Shown here: positions 45,365 to 58,300 of the stretch, in pieces
How the letters are laid out: the number at the start of each line of letters is the position of its first letter
How positions within the stretch are numbered: the stretch's first letter is position 1
Source: Rhexocercosporidium sp. MPI-PUGE-AT-0058
Lineage: Eukaryota > Ascomycota > Leotiomycetes > Helotiales
Assembly (NCBI GenBank): GCA_020746875.1
Contig: JAGTJL010000007.1
Coordinates: 1,674,001-1,738,000, forward strand
Length of the DNA stretch: 64,000 bases
Reading direction: 5' to 3'
Position numbers and translations under genes: made by a program
Notes under the pieces: model-generated
What the model was told of the DNA's origin: nothing
The model's database searches: none
Seen by the model: the letters and a program-made list of their open reading frames with translations, nothing else

Positions 45365-47213
45365 ATGGATAATTCCATTGGGTGCAGATACGGGATCGAG
45401 GAGGAGGCTGTGGGATAGACTATAGAGGCATAGACGATAGACTGTACAGTACTGTTCTAGAAGCATTAGAATCGATGGAAATTAGCATTTAGCGCCCTGC
45501 CGTTTCGAACATAACCCTCCATACCTACCACCCCCTTCAGTGCAAGATAAAGGTTGAAAGAAATCTTGGCCATTCCTGAATACCCTTTCACTTGGCGGGC
45601 AGATCTCCAGGAAAGAGAGAACTAAGGCATGCCAACGGAGCAATGCAACACGGTCTTACCGGGCTCAGTGGCATGTGTGGAGAGTACTTGGCCTAGGAGT
45701 CCTTGGCCCAAGAGCCTGGCTGCTGCAAGGCGACTGAGTGATGCCCTTGGTCCAGGGTAATCTTTACACCCACCAGGACTACATGGTCGATTCTCAGACC
45801 TCCATGAGATAGAAGTAATACCAAAGGTAATGAATGATATTGATGACAACGTGAGGGCAATATTGATCATCCTATAGGGCCATGTCGTGCTTTGCAGTGA
45901 AGACTCACTGCCATCTATGAAAAGCGAGTACATACCGGGCTCTGGTACCACACGAGCGTACGGATAACGGGACTTTGGAAAAATCAGAGCCCAATCGCAA
46001 TTGTTGATGGTGAGCAGGGAAGAATCATCATAACCACGGTTCGGATGAGCAGAGCAGGTAGAATCCTCGGAGTTGTGTTATGTGTTGTCTGCGTTGCGTT
46101 TGGATCCTGGCGAGGTGAGGTGTTGAGGTGTTGAGGTTTTGAGGGAGGGGGAGAGAAGAGAGGAAGACAAGAGAGAAGAAGAAAGAAAGAAAGAAAGAAG
46201 GTAAGGGCTGGGACGGGGAGTGCGGGAATAAAAGCAGTGGAACACCTGGGCTATTTGCTATTTGTGGGGAGTGTGTCAGCAATTCCGGGGGAATGCGGGG
46301 GAGGGATGGAGAGAGTGGAAAGGCGGGGCCAATAGCAAGACTGGTCGGTGTTGGTTGCTCTGCCTCCTCCGCCCCCCCCCCCCTCCGCTCCGCTCCGCCC
46401 CGGCTCTGGCTCTGGCCTGGCCCGGCCCGGCCACTACAGACTGTACGGAAGGGGGTTGACAGTGGGTCTCGTACACCCCAAGTATTCTGCCTTTACCATT
46501 CGAGGAAGTTTATGGAGAAATTCCTAGTATTTCGGACCGTTGATTGGAAGAATAGCCTTACTGCCTTACAAGGGGGTACGAGACTCACTGTCAACCCCCT
46601 TCCGTACCTACTGTACGTAAGGTACTACGAAGTACTTTCGTACCACTACACTCGCCAATAACCTCGCGACGTCATAGCACATCATTTCCAGTTTCTACGA
46701 ATTATGATAGCCCAGCTAGCTAGCTACCTCCCAAGTAGTTAGAAGACCGAACCCATCCTGACCTAGACTCGTAAGGTAAGGAACGGTAACTCAAAAACTT
46801 AGCTCAGCATACTCGTACTAATTTAGTATGGGATGATGCAGCTTGAAGAAACCTCTTATTGGTCAATTCATACACAATGATCGTTATAATGTAAGCATGC
46901 TAGCCAGATGCTGAACTAAGCAATAGACTAAAGCATATCATGTTGTAAAGTACTTTCGTACCAAGAGCTAGCCCAGGTCCCCTCCCAGCTCTTGCGTCGA
47001 CTGCCTCGAGGCAAGCAAGAAAGGAGGGGCGGCGGGGGGTCTCTGTGTCTTAAGTTCGTCTATAAGTTGTTCTGGTCTATCTTTACAAAGTCCTAAAGAG
47101 CATGTCCTCTCTCTTCTTTTCTCAACAAACTCGCGCACGCAATCTTTATGATCTATTGAGCAAGTGAACAACACCTACCTCATCAATTGCCCTCCGCAAC
47201 CGGTGACACAATC
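45365..47213. other. Intergenic with low-complexity DNA and an inverted repeat
   Basis: About 1.85 kb without a supported gene. It holds a purine-rich stretch at 46,140-46,205 with (GAAA)n, a C/G-rich low-complexity block at 46,360-46,436, and the inverted repeat annotated at 46443-46607. AGTACTTTCGTACCA occurs twice, at 46,631 and 46,949. Confidence 0.55.
46443..46607. repeat. Inverted repeat, arms of 36-37 bp, possible small MITE
   Basis: Left arm 46443-46479 and right arm 46572-46607 are inverted copies with one substitution and one indel, starting GTACGGAAGGGGGTTGAC. The spacer of 92 bp has no ORF. ACTGTAC occurs at both outer edges (46440-46446, 46610-46616), which could be a target duplication overlapping the arms. 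No transposase is visible. Confidence 0.7.
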
Positions 47214-48792
47214 ATGACCATGGCGCCAGAACCATACACAATCTCCGTTCCCCAGGACAAAATCGACAGCCTCAAGACCAAGCTGTCTCTGGCACAGTTT
47301 CCTGGTGAACTGGCCGCTTCTGAATGGGATCTTGGTGTCCCTCTCGCCGACATGAAGAGGCTCTCAAAAGCATGGATCGAGTTTGATTGGAGGCAGGCAG
47401 AGGCACGCTTGAACGAAGTCCCCCAATTCCACACGCCTATTAATGTGGATGGCTTTGGCGATTTGGACATACATTTTGTATGGCAGAGAAGCGAAGTGAA
47501 GAATGCTATACCTTTGCTTTTCGTTCATGGCTGTATGTTCTTTTCCAACATCAGTGCCACCAGTCGTGGGTATCGCTAATCGTAATCAGGGCCGGGATCT
47601 TTCATAGAAGTCCTCAAAATCCTTCCTCTTCTCTCCACGCCCGGCGGCCCAGCTTTCCATATTGTGGCGCCCTCCCTCCCTAATTTCGGGTTCAGCGAGG
47701 GACCAAAGAAACGAGGCTTTGCTGCCGCACAGTATGCCGAAACGTGCCACAAGTTGATGCTGTCACTCGGATACAACGAATATGTTACCCAAGGCGGCGA
47801 CTGGGGTTTCACGATCACTCGCTCTATAGGATCTCTATATCCAAATCATTGTAAAGCTAGCCATGTGAACATGATCTCCGCGCAGCCTCCGGCGTTCAAG
47901 ACGAATCCCATACTAGCACTGCAGCACTCTCTCACATCTTACTCCAAGCAAGAAGAGGATGGGTTTAAACGCTCGAAATGGTTTTCCAAGGAGGGTAGAG
48001 GATATAATTTGACACAGTCCACGAAGCCGCAGACGCTTGCGTATGCTTTAGATGACAGTAAGTTACGCGTGGGGTCGCCATTTTCTGCCTCTGGGTGTTC
48101 CCCAGCTTTACACGGCTGGCGGTTCTCTAGAGACACTCCTACACGATTAAAAGCTGACTTCTCGATTTTTCAGGCCCCGTCGCGCTTTTGGCTTGGATTT
48201 ATGAGAAGCTGCACGATTGGACCGATGGCCATCCATGGACAGACGATGAGATCCTGACTTGTAGGTATTGGGAGAGCCCAGAACTTCCGTTTTGAGATGT
48301 CTCAAACTTATTTGAAGACACGTTTCACCTTCTTCTCAAGACATCCTCAAGATAGCAATTGCTAACTTCCCCGTTACCTAGGGATCAGCATCTATCAGTT
48401 CAGTCGCATGGGACCTGGTGCTGCACACAGAATCTATTACGAAGTCACCCATACTCAGCCAGGACCGGGTAAGACGACATCTGCAGACACTACCGCCTAT
48501 ATCGGTGTAAAGTTGGGATTGAGTACGTACCCGAGGTCCATTATAGGGCTCGCATCCTGACAACTGTCTAGCATACAACCCCAAGGAGTTGGTGGTATAT
48601 CCAAAAACATGGTGCCGCACTCTAGGTCCTGTGGTCTACGAGTCTAACAATGATTCGGGCGGTCACTTCTACGCTACTGAGCAGCCACAGTGGCTTGCAA
48701 GGGATTTGAGGACAATGTTTGGAAAGGGGGGTGGGGCTTATGGTGTTGTCAAAGGCAAAAGTGGCTACGACAGCAATCGAGCCAAACTCTGA
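47214..48792 (+). CDS. Epoxide hydrolase (EHN-type alpha/beta hydrolase), 411 aa
   Basis: Five exons: 47214-47532, 47590-48057, 48174-48260, 48382-48522, 48572-48792 (1,236 nt, in frame). The N-terminal EHN lid region (to about residue 105) is followed by the alpha/beta core. The oxyanion motif HGWPGS is assembled across the first intron. The nucleophile is the Asp in QGGDWGF (about residue 177). The catalytic His is in SGGHF (about 369). Family members open epoxides by hydrolysis, in detoxification or secondary metabolism; the substrate cannot be read. No signal peptide is visible. Two ATGs six bases apart are possible starts, and the second (47220) has the better context. It stands beside a decayed Zn2Cys6 regulator, which may once have been linked. 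Confidence 0.9.
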
Positions 48793-49217
48793 GATGGCGG
48801 AAGAAGGAAACGTATTACTGGATTTGGTATATATGCTTATGTTGATCTTTCACGGTTGAAGGCTGTTCAGTGTACTCACCATGAAGTCCTTGGCGAAGAG
48901 TGCTGGCAACAATACAATTATTCACTTAAGGATACCCAATCTCTCTGTGACTTTATTCAGCGGGGTGTCATCTGCTGATAACCGGGAGCCTTAGATTCAA
49001 GCAGCTTACGGATGTCATGGTGTTGCAGACTGTAATCGTGCTTCAACTTATTGTCTACTACAACTAGACCATCACATTTCTACACCTTCAGGTTAGGTAT
49101 CCATATTCTACAAAGCAACAAATTCATAACTTATTCAGTGTATGATTCTACCAGCCTTCTATCAATACAGAGTACCAGCCTGTTCAGACCTTGAAATTCT
49201 TTTCAGGTGCATTACAA
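48793..49217. other. Intergenic, no gene seen
   Basis: 3' region of the epoxide hydrolase and upstream DNA of the regulator pseudogene. Confidence 0.55.
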
Positions 49218-50803
49218 ATGGTATGGATGGCCCCCAGGCGATCAGTACGGAACAGCTCCCTAAGGGCTCGTGGTACTGTTAGATACTGACCATTTTTACA
49301 GCCTCCACAGCGGCATCTTCCAGCTCCTTCGGTACCTAGAGTCCATCAACGCGGTTCGAAGGCCTGTGGCCCATGCCGAAAGAGGAAAATCAAATGTGAT
49401 GGCAAACAGCCACGTACGGGCTGCTCGGTATATGGCTATGAATGTGCCTATACTGAGTCGCGCTGTCAGCGAAACCCACCACCAACAGCAAATCCAAGAT
49501 CACGACTATCACCAGCTGAACCAAGAGCACCCGAATCTAACCCGGAGCCCAAAAGTGCCACGGCTTCTAGCTCATACATGACCACTGAGAGCGTTGTCCA
49601 CTGTTCATGTGGCAATCCATTGCTTCACAAATCCCTTAAAACTAGGTACACGACTGCGGATAGTGCCATCGCCCACCCTCGGTGTCTTGGAATTTCTCTA
49701 GGAATGGAGTATCCACCGAGACTGCAGTTATTTGGCCTGAACGATGGTACACGCACGGAACCCAAGGTACCGACTCAACGAACTATTTGCGATATTATCA
49801 CACTGGACCAGTGGAATAAATATTCCGCAGTTTACTTCAACGGGTTGCATCCGTTCTTCGCCATATACGACCAGGATATGTTCAAGATCCAATGTGCGGA
49901 GTTCTGGTTCTCGCAAAGGTTAGGAAGTGGTTTTTAGGTGTGTATCTGCGGTGTTCTTGCTCTGGGCTCTTAGAACATGCAAGGGCCCTCTTGGAAAACA
50001 GTATCTCATACGCAACAGCCCTACTCTCATTCAGGAATGTTGCTGCATGGGTGCTGCGAGCAATCTATCTTCGGTCTACGACACGGCCTCATATTTTTTG
50101 GATGGCTTCATGTGCCGCGGTGCACACCGAGGCGATTGGACTGCACAGAGAGATTAACGAGAACCAAATGATGCAGGATACACCTCGTAAAGTTCCAGCG
50201 CTCGAAATCAATATCAGGAGGAGGATTTTATGGGCTACGATGGCGCAGCATCATTTCTTTGCCTCCGAATATGGGAGGACAGCTGTGCCACTGGATACCA
50301 GTGGCTGTCAACCCTTGCAATCTCAAGCTGGAGACTTTACGACAGAACTTTTCACCATTATGAAGTCTGTCCCAATCAATATGCCCATCGGCACAACAGA
50401 GATCACGGAGCTTCTCGTGAAACCATCCTCAAATTCAGCTAAGGCTCTATTTCTATCTCTGCTAAGGGTAGACACATGTTTCTGCATTTTCAGGAAATTA
50501 AGATCAGCGACCATAACACTATCGCCTGAAGCAGTCTATTCACTACTGGATACCATTAAGGTGGCTCTGGACAGAGTTCTATTCTTATGTGGCATGCGAC
50601 AGCCGTGGTAAAATATTGTTGGGACGCCTTTCCACAGTGTCTGTGTACTTTTGGCATTAGACAGTCCAGAGAGTTTCGCTATGGTACCTTTTGCCATGGA
50701 GACGCCGAAAAGTCCAACCGCACAATTCGATTCACACTTGTCTAGAGAAGCATTGAGAACTGCTCATTTGCCTGCTATCGGCAGCTCGAGAAAAGAGGCG
50801 TAG
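49218..50803 (+). pseudogene. Zn2Cys6 transcription factor, decayed
   Basis: A likely exon 1 (49218-49244) and a 57-nt intron lead to exon 2 at 49302, which encodes KACGPCRKRKIKCDG, the start of a Zn2Cys6 DNA-binding cluster. The fourth Cys ligand is Arg (CGT at 49413-49415). The frame runs to a TAG at 49935-49937, just before CGVLALGS, then shifts. The fungal regulator middle region continues in another frame (ARALLENSISYATALLS, then AAWVLRAIYLRSTTRPHI and AIGLHRE). A TAA at 50609-50611 interrupts what then stays open for 60 codons (NIVGTPFHSVCVLLALD). One lost zinc ligand, two stops and a frameshift or deletion argue for a pseudogene. An undetected intron at 49,920-49,980 could excuse one of these defects, but not all. 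Confidence 0.75.
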
Positions 50804-53800
50804 AGATATGAGCCGAAACTTAGAAAACTTTGATCAAGGACTCAAAGTTCTAAATAATATACCACAAAATCAAGATAAAGCTACCGTTACCATTGCTAAC
50901 AATGATATTGAATAGCTTACTAACACGGACTTAAAGGTCACGGATTTACCTAATCCAAACAGCTATTACAAAATGGAAATGTAAAAGGCCTCAAATTCAA
51001 TATTTGAGGTAGCCAAGATCCAATGTCAACAGCAGCGGGGTTCCGTGCCATACGGTGCTGTGACTGGGGACGGTACAATTATCCAAGTCCGAGCGACCAT
51101 ATACAGGAGTTTCTTATAACAGATAAAGTATGCGAGGCATTCGCGTACTGAAGAAAGTCAAAGATTTTCTCCTAAGCCCTCGGGAAATCTCTTGACACTT
51201 TTTGATGCACATCGCAAACCGAGCGGACCTATCGCTATCATCGTTACTCATCCTCATGACATCTCTGTTGCAAATCGCAAAACCAGGGTCTACCGAGCCG
51301 ACCAACAAAAAACAACCCTCGAAGCCTCAGTGGCTTCCGAGCCGGTGCATGACGGCGGACCGAGTGCGGTACGTCTTCAGAGTGGAGTCCCGCGACGCCT
51401 TGTCAAGCCTCTTGTGTATTCTTGTTGCGGAGAAATCCGGAATTTTGGGTCGTTTTGGGAGGAGGGATGGAAGGAAAGCGAAGTTTAGTTGACTACGAGA
51501 TGTGTGCTTGTTTACCATTGGGTGGCTCGTGTAGATTTGGTACTGTACAAGTACCTAAGCGAGCTGGAGTCTCGGTTTCGGCTTGGCTGTCAACTGAATT
51601 ATTGGGACGAATGGGCATGCGCTTTGACGAAAACGCCTCATAAAGTCAAACATAGTGCGTGATAATACGGTGTGTACTCCCACCTTGGGCCTGATATAGT
51701 CTCGAGCTTGGCCTTCTGCAAGATACATTGCAATGTCAGATGTTTTCCAGGGACTGTGTGAACTGGTGTCTTCCCATAGCAGAAGAAACGTAAGCCTCGT
51801 TATGTACTTTCTATACGCATGTCAAATAGAACTGTCAATGGTATCCGCGCGTGGACAAATCCAAGAGATGTAGTGGTCTACCTCAAATGGATAGGAGCTG
51901 TTTTTACGAAATGTCAAAATGCTCATCCAGGCGATCTTCCGTAGTCTTGAACGCCGCTGGGACGCACTTCTCTTCAAAGGGCTACCCGGCTCACACTGTT
52001 CCCATTACCCCATTCAAAGCTAGGAATATGACAGACAATTCGCGCCCATTCTAGAAAGCCAGAGTAGCCCGATGCAGTTTGTCTAGGACCGATCCTATTT
52101 GCGAGAGCTCGACGGCGGTGTCGCCCGTTAGTAGAGTTCGTTGGTAGCTATTATGACATAGAACGGCTAGAAGCTGATTCTTGACTTCCCGTCTATATTT
52201 CGTCAACACATGCGTTGCTGTACTTTGATTGCGTGAACTACTTTTGCCATTAGGCGTCGAAACAGTCGATCGCAGGCTCGATCAACTTGCTGCCAATTTG
52301 TTTGTTGGACTGTTGCGATTTGTTTCACGGATCTTATGTATCTGTCTGTGTCGCCTACAAAGAGTAATGGATCCATGAAGGAGCTAGATGGTGTAGTCCT
52401 GGCCCGTCCTCAAGTTGATACAGTACGTACTGTCCAATCTGCGAGCGGGGAAGGCTTCTGAAGTTTTACTGTAGCTGCAATTGCTCGGACACTTGCAATA
52501 ACCCGGCGTGCTCTTTCTGAAGCGTTAACGTGTAAACCTTAGTAGTAAGCACCACTATAGTCTCGGGTTTGACCTTCCGGTGTTTCATGAAGCCAGCAAC
52601 TGTTGGTGTATCGTGGCTTGAATATCTAGTCTGTTTAACACCAAACCTGACAGCAGCTCCAGCTTCTACGGCCAAGGACACCCCGAACTACAACAGTTGG
52701 CAGTAAACAGAACAGCGGATGCATGTTTGAGAAATGTGATTAGAGAACCTGGAGACTTGCAAGGGAAAGCCCTCTGCAGATCCACCGTTCTGATACTGCC
52801 AGTCCTCGAGAAAACTCACGGTCAAGCTGTGTGTATAGTCTCGACCAGATTCTCCAGTCCGGCTGCGGCGCTCTCATTTCTAATTATTATGTAAAGCTCG
52901 GCCGAGCGCAAAATTGCAGTCGAAACTGCTCCGTTCAAACCGATTCTTGATCGCCTCCAGATGAGCCATCTGGATCGCAAGCTCTGTAAGGGCTTCAACT
53001 CCGCGCCTCCAAATGACTTTTGCCAAGCTCGCACTCGGTCTTGCGTGACCGTATGTGGTGTACTAGATTAACATGACCTTTTGCAGGGCGTTTGGAAGTC
53101 AAACTCACCATACCCTCCTACAGCACAAGAGGATGTTCGCCAAGCTCCGATAAGAATGGCCGAGAGATGAGATCTTCGGTGCTTATGCCTGCGTACCCAG
53201 TACCATCGATGATGATGTCTCATCCAGATGGATACGAGCAGCACGGTTCAGTGGTGCAGACTTCATAAAGATCACGAAGCTTGATACGCTATCGTATCGG
53301 CTCTGGAACAGGGCTAGCTGTGGTTGCTCGTGCCTCTGCCATGGTACAATAAAAAGAACAAGGAGTTTAGAGAACGGATACTTGGATCTTTTCGGAGAAG
53401 ACGTCTTGACTCTACATGTTCACAGTTAAGAAAACGCAAGACATCCCAAGCGAGAACTACCATTACTGGTAGGATAAAAGCGGATACTTGACGTGCTACT
53501 TAAACATATATAAATTCATCTGTTGTCTCGCTTACATCCAGGTGATGGTAGTGAAGAGGAAAGGCAACCATTGACCAAAGGCTGCCAGGACATATATCAC
53601 AACGGCCACGGAGGCTATCAAGGTGTATGTAAAGTGGTGTCGGTGACGAATACTCGACGCAGAGATGAATATGTACAACAAAAGCTCAATACTAGTTTCT
53701 TACCTAGGGTAATTCTGCTCCTGATGCGATGAATTTGAACCTGTAAGTCGATTTCCCGACAAAAGTCGCAGAGGAGATAGGTATTAGGGGACAAGTAAAC

Positions 53801-55320
53801 AACGATGGGGCTTAATTGTAGCACGGGTGACGACAGGGAAAGTGAGAGCTTCCGGTGGCGGAAGAAAACAATCGACACAAGTATGAGAGGAAAAGCCTTG
53901 AGTGGTGTTGAACTTTGAAGGACATCGAGTCCGACACTTGGAAGATTTGCGGATGTGGCTGGAGGTTGGAGGCTGGAAGCTGGAAAGCGAAAAGCGGAGA
54001 GAGAGTAGTCCAGATCGTCAGGGGTTGGTCGGGCTGTGGCTCAATTCCTGCAGCACACCCTAGGACGAGGAGAAAAGAGCCACTTCTTCACTGGCTGGCT
54101 GCTGGTTGGGAATCCACGACAGTAGGGAAGAGTGAGGCTGAAGAGTAGAAGCAACTTTATGTATGCTTGCTGCAAGCTACAAGAGCTCGCATCAATGGGC
54201 CTGCTAGGTGTACATAATATTGGTTGGAAAGAGCTTGGTGGAGTGAGTGTAGATGGAGATGGAGGTCTAGGAAACACTTGATATATCGAGCACAGGTTGG
54301 TAGATCTTGATGCTTTTTTCCCCTTTGTCAACATCTGTACTCGGAAATATCGGAAGGCTATCGATCCGAAAATAACCATCATAATCTGAGAAAGCTACGT
54401 AAAAGCTGCGACTGACGAGACTGGATCACGCAATAAATGATAAATATTACTTGTTTATTTGCAAGCGTGAGAAAGGAAGCAACTAAAGGGCATGATTAAC
54501 AGTCCCTTGTAGACAACAACCAAAATCTCAATATGATGGATGTGTCTACTGTGGAAGTTCTTGGCCGTGTCTCAACTAGGCACGCACTACTACTTATTGA
54601 TGAAGGAGGGAGGGTTCTCGTTCGAACGTCCTGCTGTGGTTGTATTGCATGATATGGCATGGGAACTTTGGCCCAAAGTATTTTCATATATAGACTCAGG
54701 ATACAAGTAAGTAAATGGCTTGCACTCAGTCTCACCTTCTTCCTCATCTTCTCCTAGTGGCTGGTCCACGGTGGGTGGGTGTATTGTACTGTACTGTACT
54801 CTCTCTGGCACGAAATAGTCAGAGATACAGTCCATACAGAAAGTTTGCAAGGGAGGGCAGGGCAAGGCTGGTCGAGTCGAATCGAGTCCAGCTCATGTGC
54901 AAGAATGTAAATAAATGGTTGAATAAATGAACCAGTGCCAAGCGAGGCGGATCATCGGTATCGGTCTTCCTTCTCTCTCCGACTTTCGACCTCAACCTCT
55001 TTGCGAGTCTGCCTTTTCTGCTCTGCCGTCCCATACCAAACCTGAACCTGGATTATACCAACCACATCGTCTTCCCCCTGTCATTCGTTCGAATTCCAAC
55101 CAACATCTGTTCCTTGCAAACTGCCCAGGATTCATTCTCCCAGCCTCGACTAGCTAGTAGCCTCTTGGCCCTCCCTCACTCTCACTCCTACTCCCACCCT
55201 CACCCTCACGAGAACACTCCATTCAATCGTCACGAATGCATGGCTTTTCGATCACTCGTTCGACTCCGAATCATCTAGGAAGCTGTCGAAATCAATGACT
55301 TCGCGACCCTCGACCTCAAC
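50804..55320. other. Gene-poor 4.5 kb, no intact gene; 5' leader of the Arf-GEF at its right end
   Basis: Base composition is normal, so this is not RIP-eroded repeat. No ORF has a recognisable domain or coherent splice structure. Weak minus-strand fragments occur: 52466-52681 reads like part of a flavoprotein (SLAVEAGAAVRFGVK), and about 52,060-52,380 in another frame resembles coding sequence. Neither can be extended. The stretch may hold decayed genes neighbouring the Zn2Cys6 pseudogene. The last 300 bp (C/T-rich, 55,160-55,215) look like the Arf-GEF promoter. Confidence 0.45.
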
Positions 55321-58300
55321 ATGCCTCTGATGACCGGCCTGCTGCGACGTCGCGGCCCTGCCAGCAACGCTGAACTTCGACGACACAGCTTCTACTCCGC
55401 CGAGTCCTCGAATAATCTCCCAGTACCTGTCGTCAATAGTAGGGCCAGCGAGCAGATCCCACGACGCCTTTCCGCAGCAGAATTCCTGTCGCCAGATGCT
55501 GCGTTGGAGGATGGCCCATCTGCGGCTGGGACGCCAGCTGAGATTAGTACCGAGTCACTCCACCGGACCGCATCACCACCAATACAGGAAGAGAGCCAGA
55601 AACACCGTCGCTTCAGCATGCTGAAGTTTCGACACGCCTCGGATCCCCAACTAGCCACAAGAGGTACGTGGGAAGCTGGTTTAGTATGCATTTCTATCAT
55701 ACTCTGAAGCTGACTTACTGGAAGCCCGTCTGCAGGCTCGTGCTGATGCTGGTGCCCCTCCTATCCCTCAACGTTTGTGCCAAATCCACCCCTCTTATCT
55801 TCATCTCTGACCAGATGCCAGCCCCGGAGATTATTACCACCGCCCCAACAATGGACGTGAACACGACACGACCAACGAAGAAGAAGTCGAGGGTCAAACT
55901 CCCTGGCCGAGCAAAGACCTCCTCCATGGACAGCCAGGCCGAAGAACCAGTTGCCCCGACCGTTACAAAGAGTGAGAAGAAGGAGCGGAGGAAGACAATG
56001 TCCGAGACAGCTTCCTCTGGGACCAAGGGCAGAGTCACGTTTGATGAGCCAGAGCGTCCTGTCACTCATGTTGGCGGCTCTCCCCCGGCTTATGGCGACG
56101 ACGGCAATTCTACCTTGGCACTTCCTATCACTCGATTGTCCGAATCCTCCAGGTCGGATGGTAGTTCTGGAGACCATGGTGTCTACGCAACCACGACAAC
56201 CACTACACATACTGTTCACACGACCACTACATTCTTCCGATTGCCCCGCCGAAAGAAGCCGGCACCCTTGTTTAATTTGTCGCATCTTCCCCAGAAAAAC
56301 AACAATCAGGAATCTTCATTATCTCTGGTTGCCCCTTCTCGGACCTCAGCAAGTTCTGCGAGAATTCCAGGAACGGAATCGCCTGCGGTGAAAGCGCTTC
56401 GGTCGCCTTCAGCCGATGATGTAGCAAGTCATGGGCGCTTTGCATCTCCGCTTCCATCTCCGAACCATTCGCATGCTGCTCTCGCAAAAGCTTCAACCGC
56501 ATTTGCGGCGGCACCTGGTGTGCCTCTGTTGCGACATGGCTCTGCGGCGTCTACGAAATCGTCGCCCAATCGTGCGAGACTTGGCCCCAGAGGAAGATCA
56601 TCGACCTTGAGCTCCTTGAGAAACATGCCTACCGAGGACTCTTTACCAACACCAACGCTACCTTCGACCCGAACTTCGACCTCAACCGGCAGGAAGAGTT
56701 TTGGGGACCTTTTTGGCCTGTCCCATAGACTACGACAGAACTCGGAGCCTCCTTTCCACCATGGATCTGGTCCGGCAACCCCAGGTTCTAGCACGTCTAA
56801 AAACAACTCTATGCAGCTGGCTCGAGAACCAGTAGCACCGATAGTCTTGCCAGAGAGGCACGAGGACGACACCCCTGCAAAATACCTTGTTCGCCTAGAG
56901 GAAGCCGTCAGTAGAGGTGTCGTTGCTAGTGTACTCTCCAAAGGCACAGATCCATTTTCTCAAGCTGTGCTGCGTAGTTACATGCGTGGGTTCGGATTCT
57001 TCGGTGACCCAATGGACATGGCAATCCGAAAGCTACTTATGGAGGTTGAGCTACCAAAAGAGACCCAGCAAATTGACAGATGCTTGCAAGGATTCGCCAA
57101 CAGATACCACGAATGCAATCCCGGAATATATGCGTCTCCCGACCAGGCATACTTCATTGCCTTCTCTCTACTTATTCTGCACACAGATGTATTCAATAAG
57201 AATAACAAACACAAGATGCAGAAGCCGGACTATCTCAAGAATACCCGTGGGGAAGGCATCTTTGACGAGATACTAGAATGTTTCTACGATAACATCTCGT
57301 ACACACCATTCATCCATGTCGAGGACGATCTTGACATCAACGGTGAACGAATCATTCAGTACAAGATGAAAAAGAAGTCTATATTCCCTCGTGGAGCTGT
57401 GGATCCCACTAAACGTCCATCAAAGGAACCAGTTGATCCCTATACTCTGATCATCGACAGCAAGCTTGATTCCTTGAGGCCGAACCTTAAAGAAGTCATG
57501 TGTTTGGAGGAACCTTACAGTTATTTGGGTACAGCAACATCGCTCAATCTGCAGGACCTACAGAAAACCTTTTTCCGAACTGGGGTTTTGCAGATTGTGT
57601 CTGCGAGATCAAGGCCTGACGCTTTCATGAACGATAAGACCCTGAATAACCCAGAAGAAGCTCATCCCGGAATTGTCGATATCAAGATTACGAAAGTCGG
57701 GCTTTTATGGCGGAAGGACGCAAAGAAGAAAAAGACAAGGTCTCCTTGGCAGGAATGGGGTGCTATTCTAACAGGAGCCCAGCTATATTTCTTCCGGAAC
57801 ACTACCTGGATTAAGAACCTGATGCACCAGCTGGAAACGCATGTGAAGCAAGGGCACGACGGTAGTCCGGTCATCTTCAAACCCCCTCTTGATTCATTCA
57901 AACCGGATGCACTCATGTCGACGGATGATGCTGTGGCTTTGCTAGACTCAACGTACAAAAAACACAAGAATGCGTTCGTGTTCGTTCGACATGGAGGCTT
58001 CGAGGAGACTTTCCTTGCCGACAATGAGTTCGAAATGAATGATTGGCTTGCGAAGCTCAATTACGCTGCCGCGTTCCGAACATCGGGAGTAAGGATGCGA
58101 GGAGTAGTTGGGGGAAATTATGATGGTCAACGAACCCGAGGGATTCGACGACTGGATAGTCACAACGACTCCACAAAGTCAGTTCAAACACCGACCGGCG
58201 AAGTTACAATTATCAGTGGCAAAATAGATACAAAAATGGCACAAGATATTCTTGCTGCACGACGAGAGATCATGTTGCAAAAGATTGCCGATGCCGAGAT

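Noticed and set aside
51192..51492. Two overlapping ORFs of 96-98 codons
   Set aside because: No recognisable domain, no conserved splice context, and equal plausibility in two frames.
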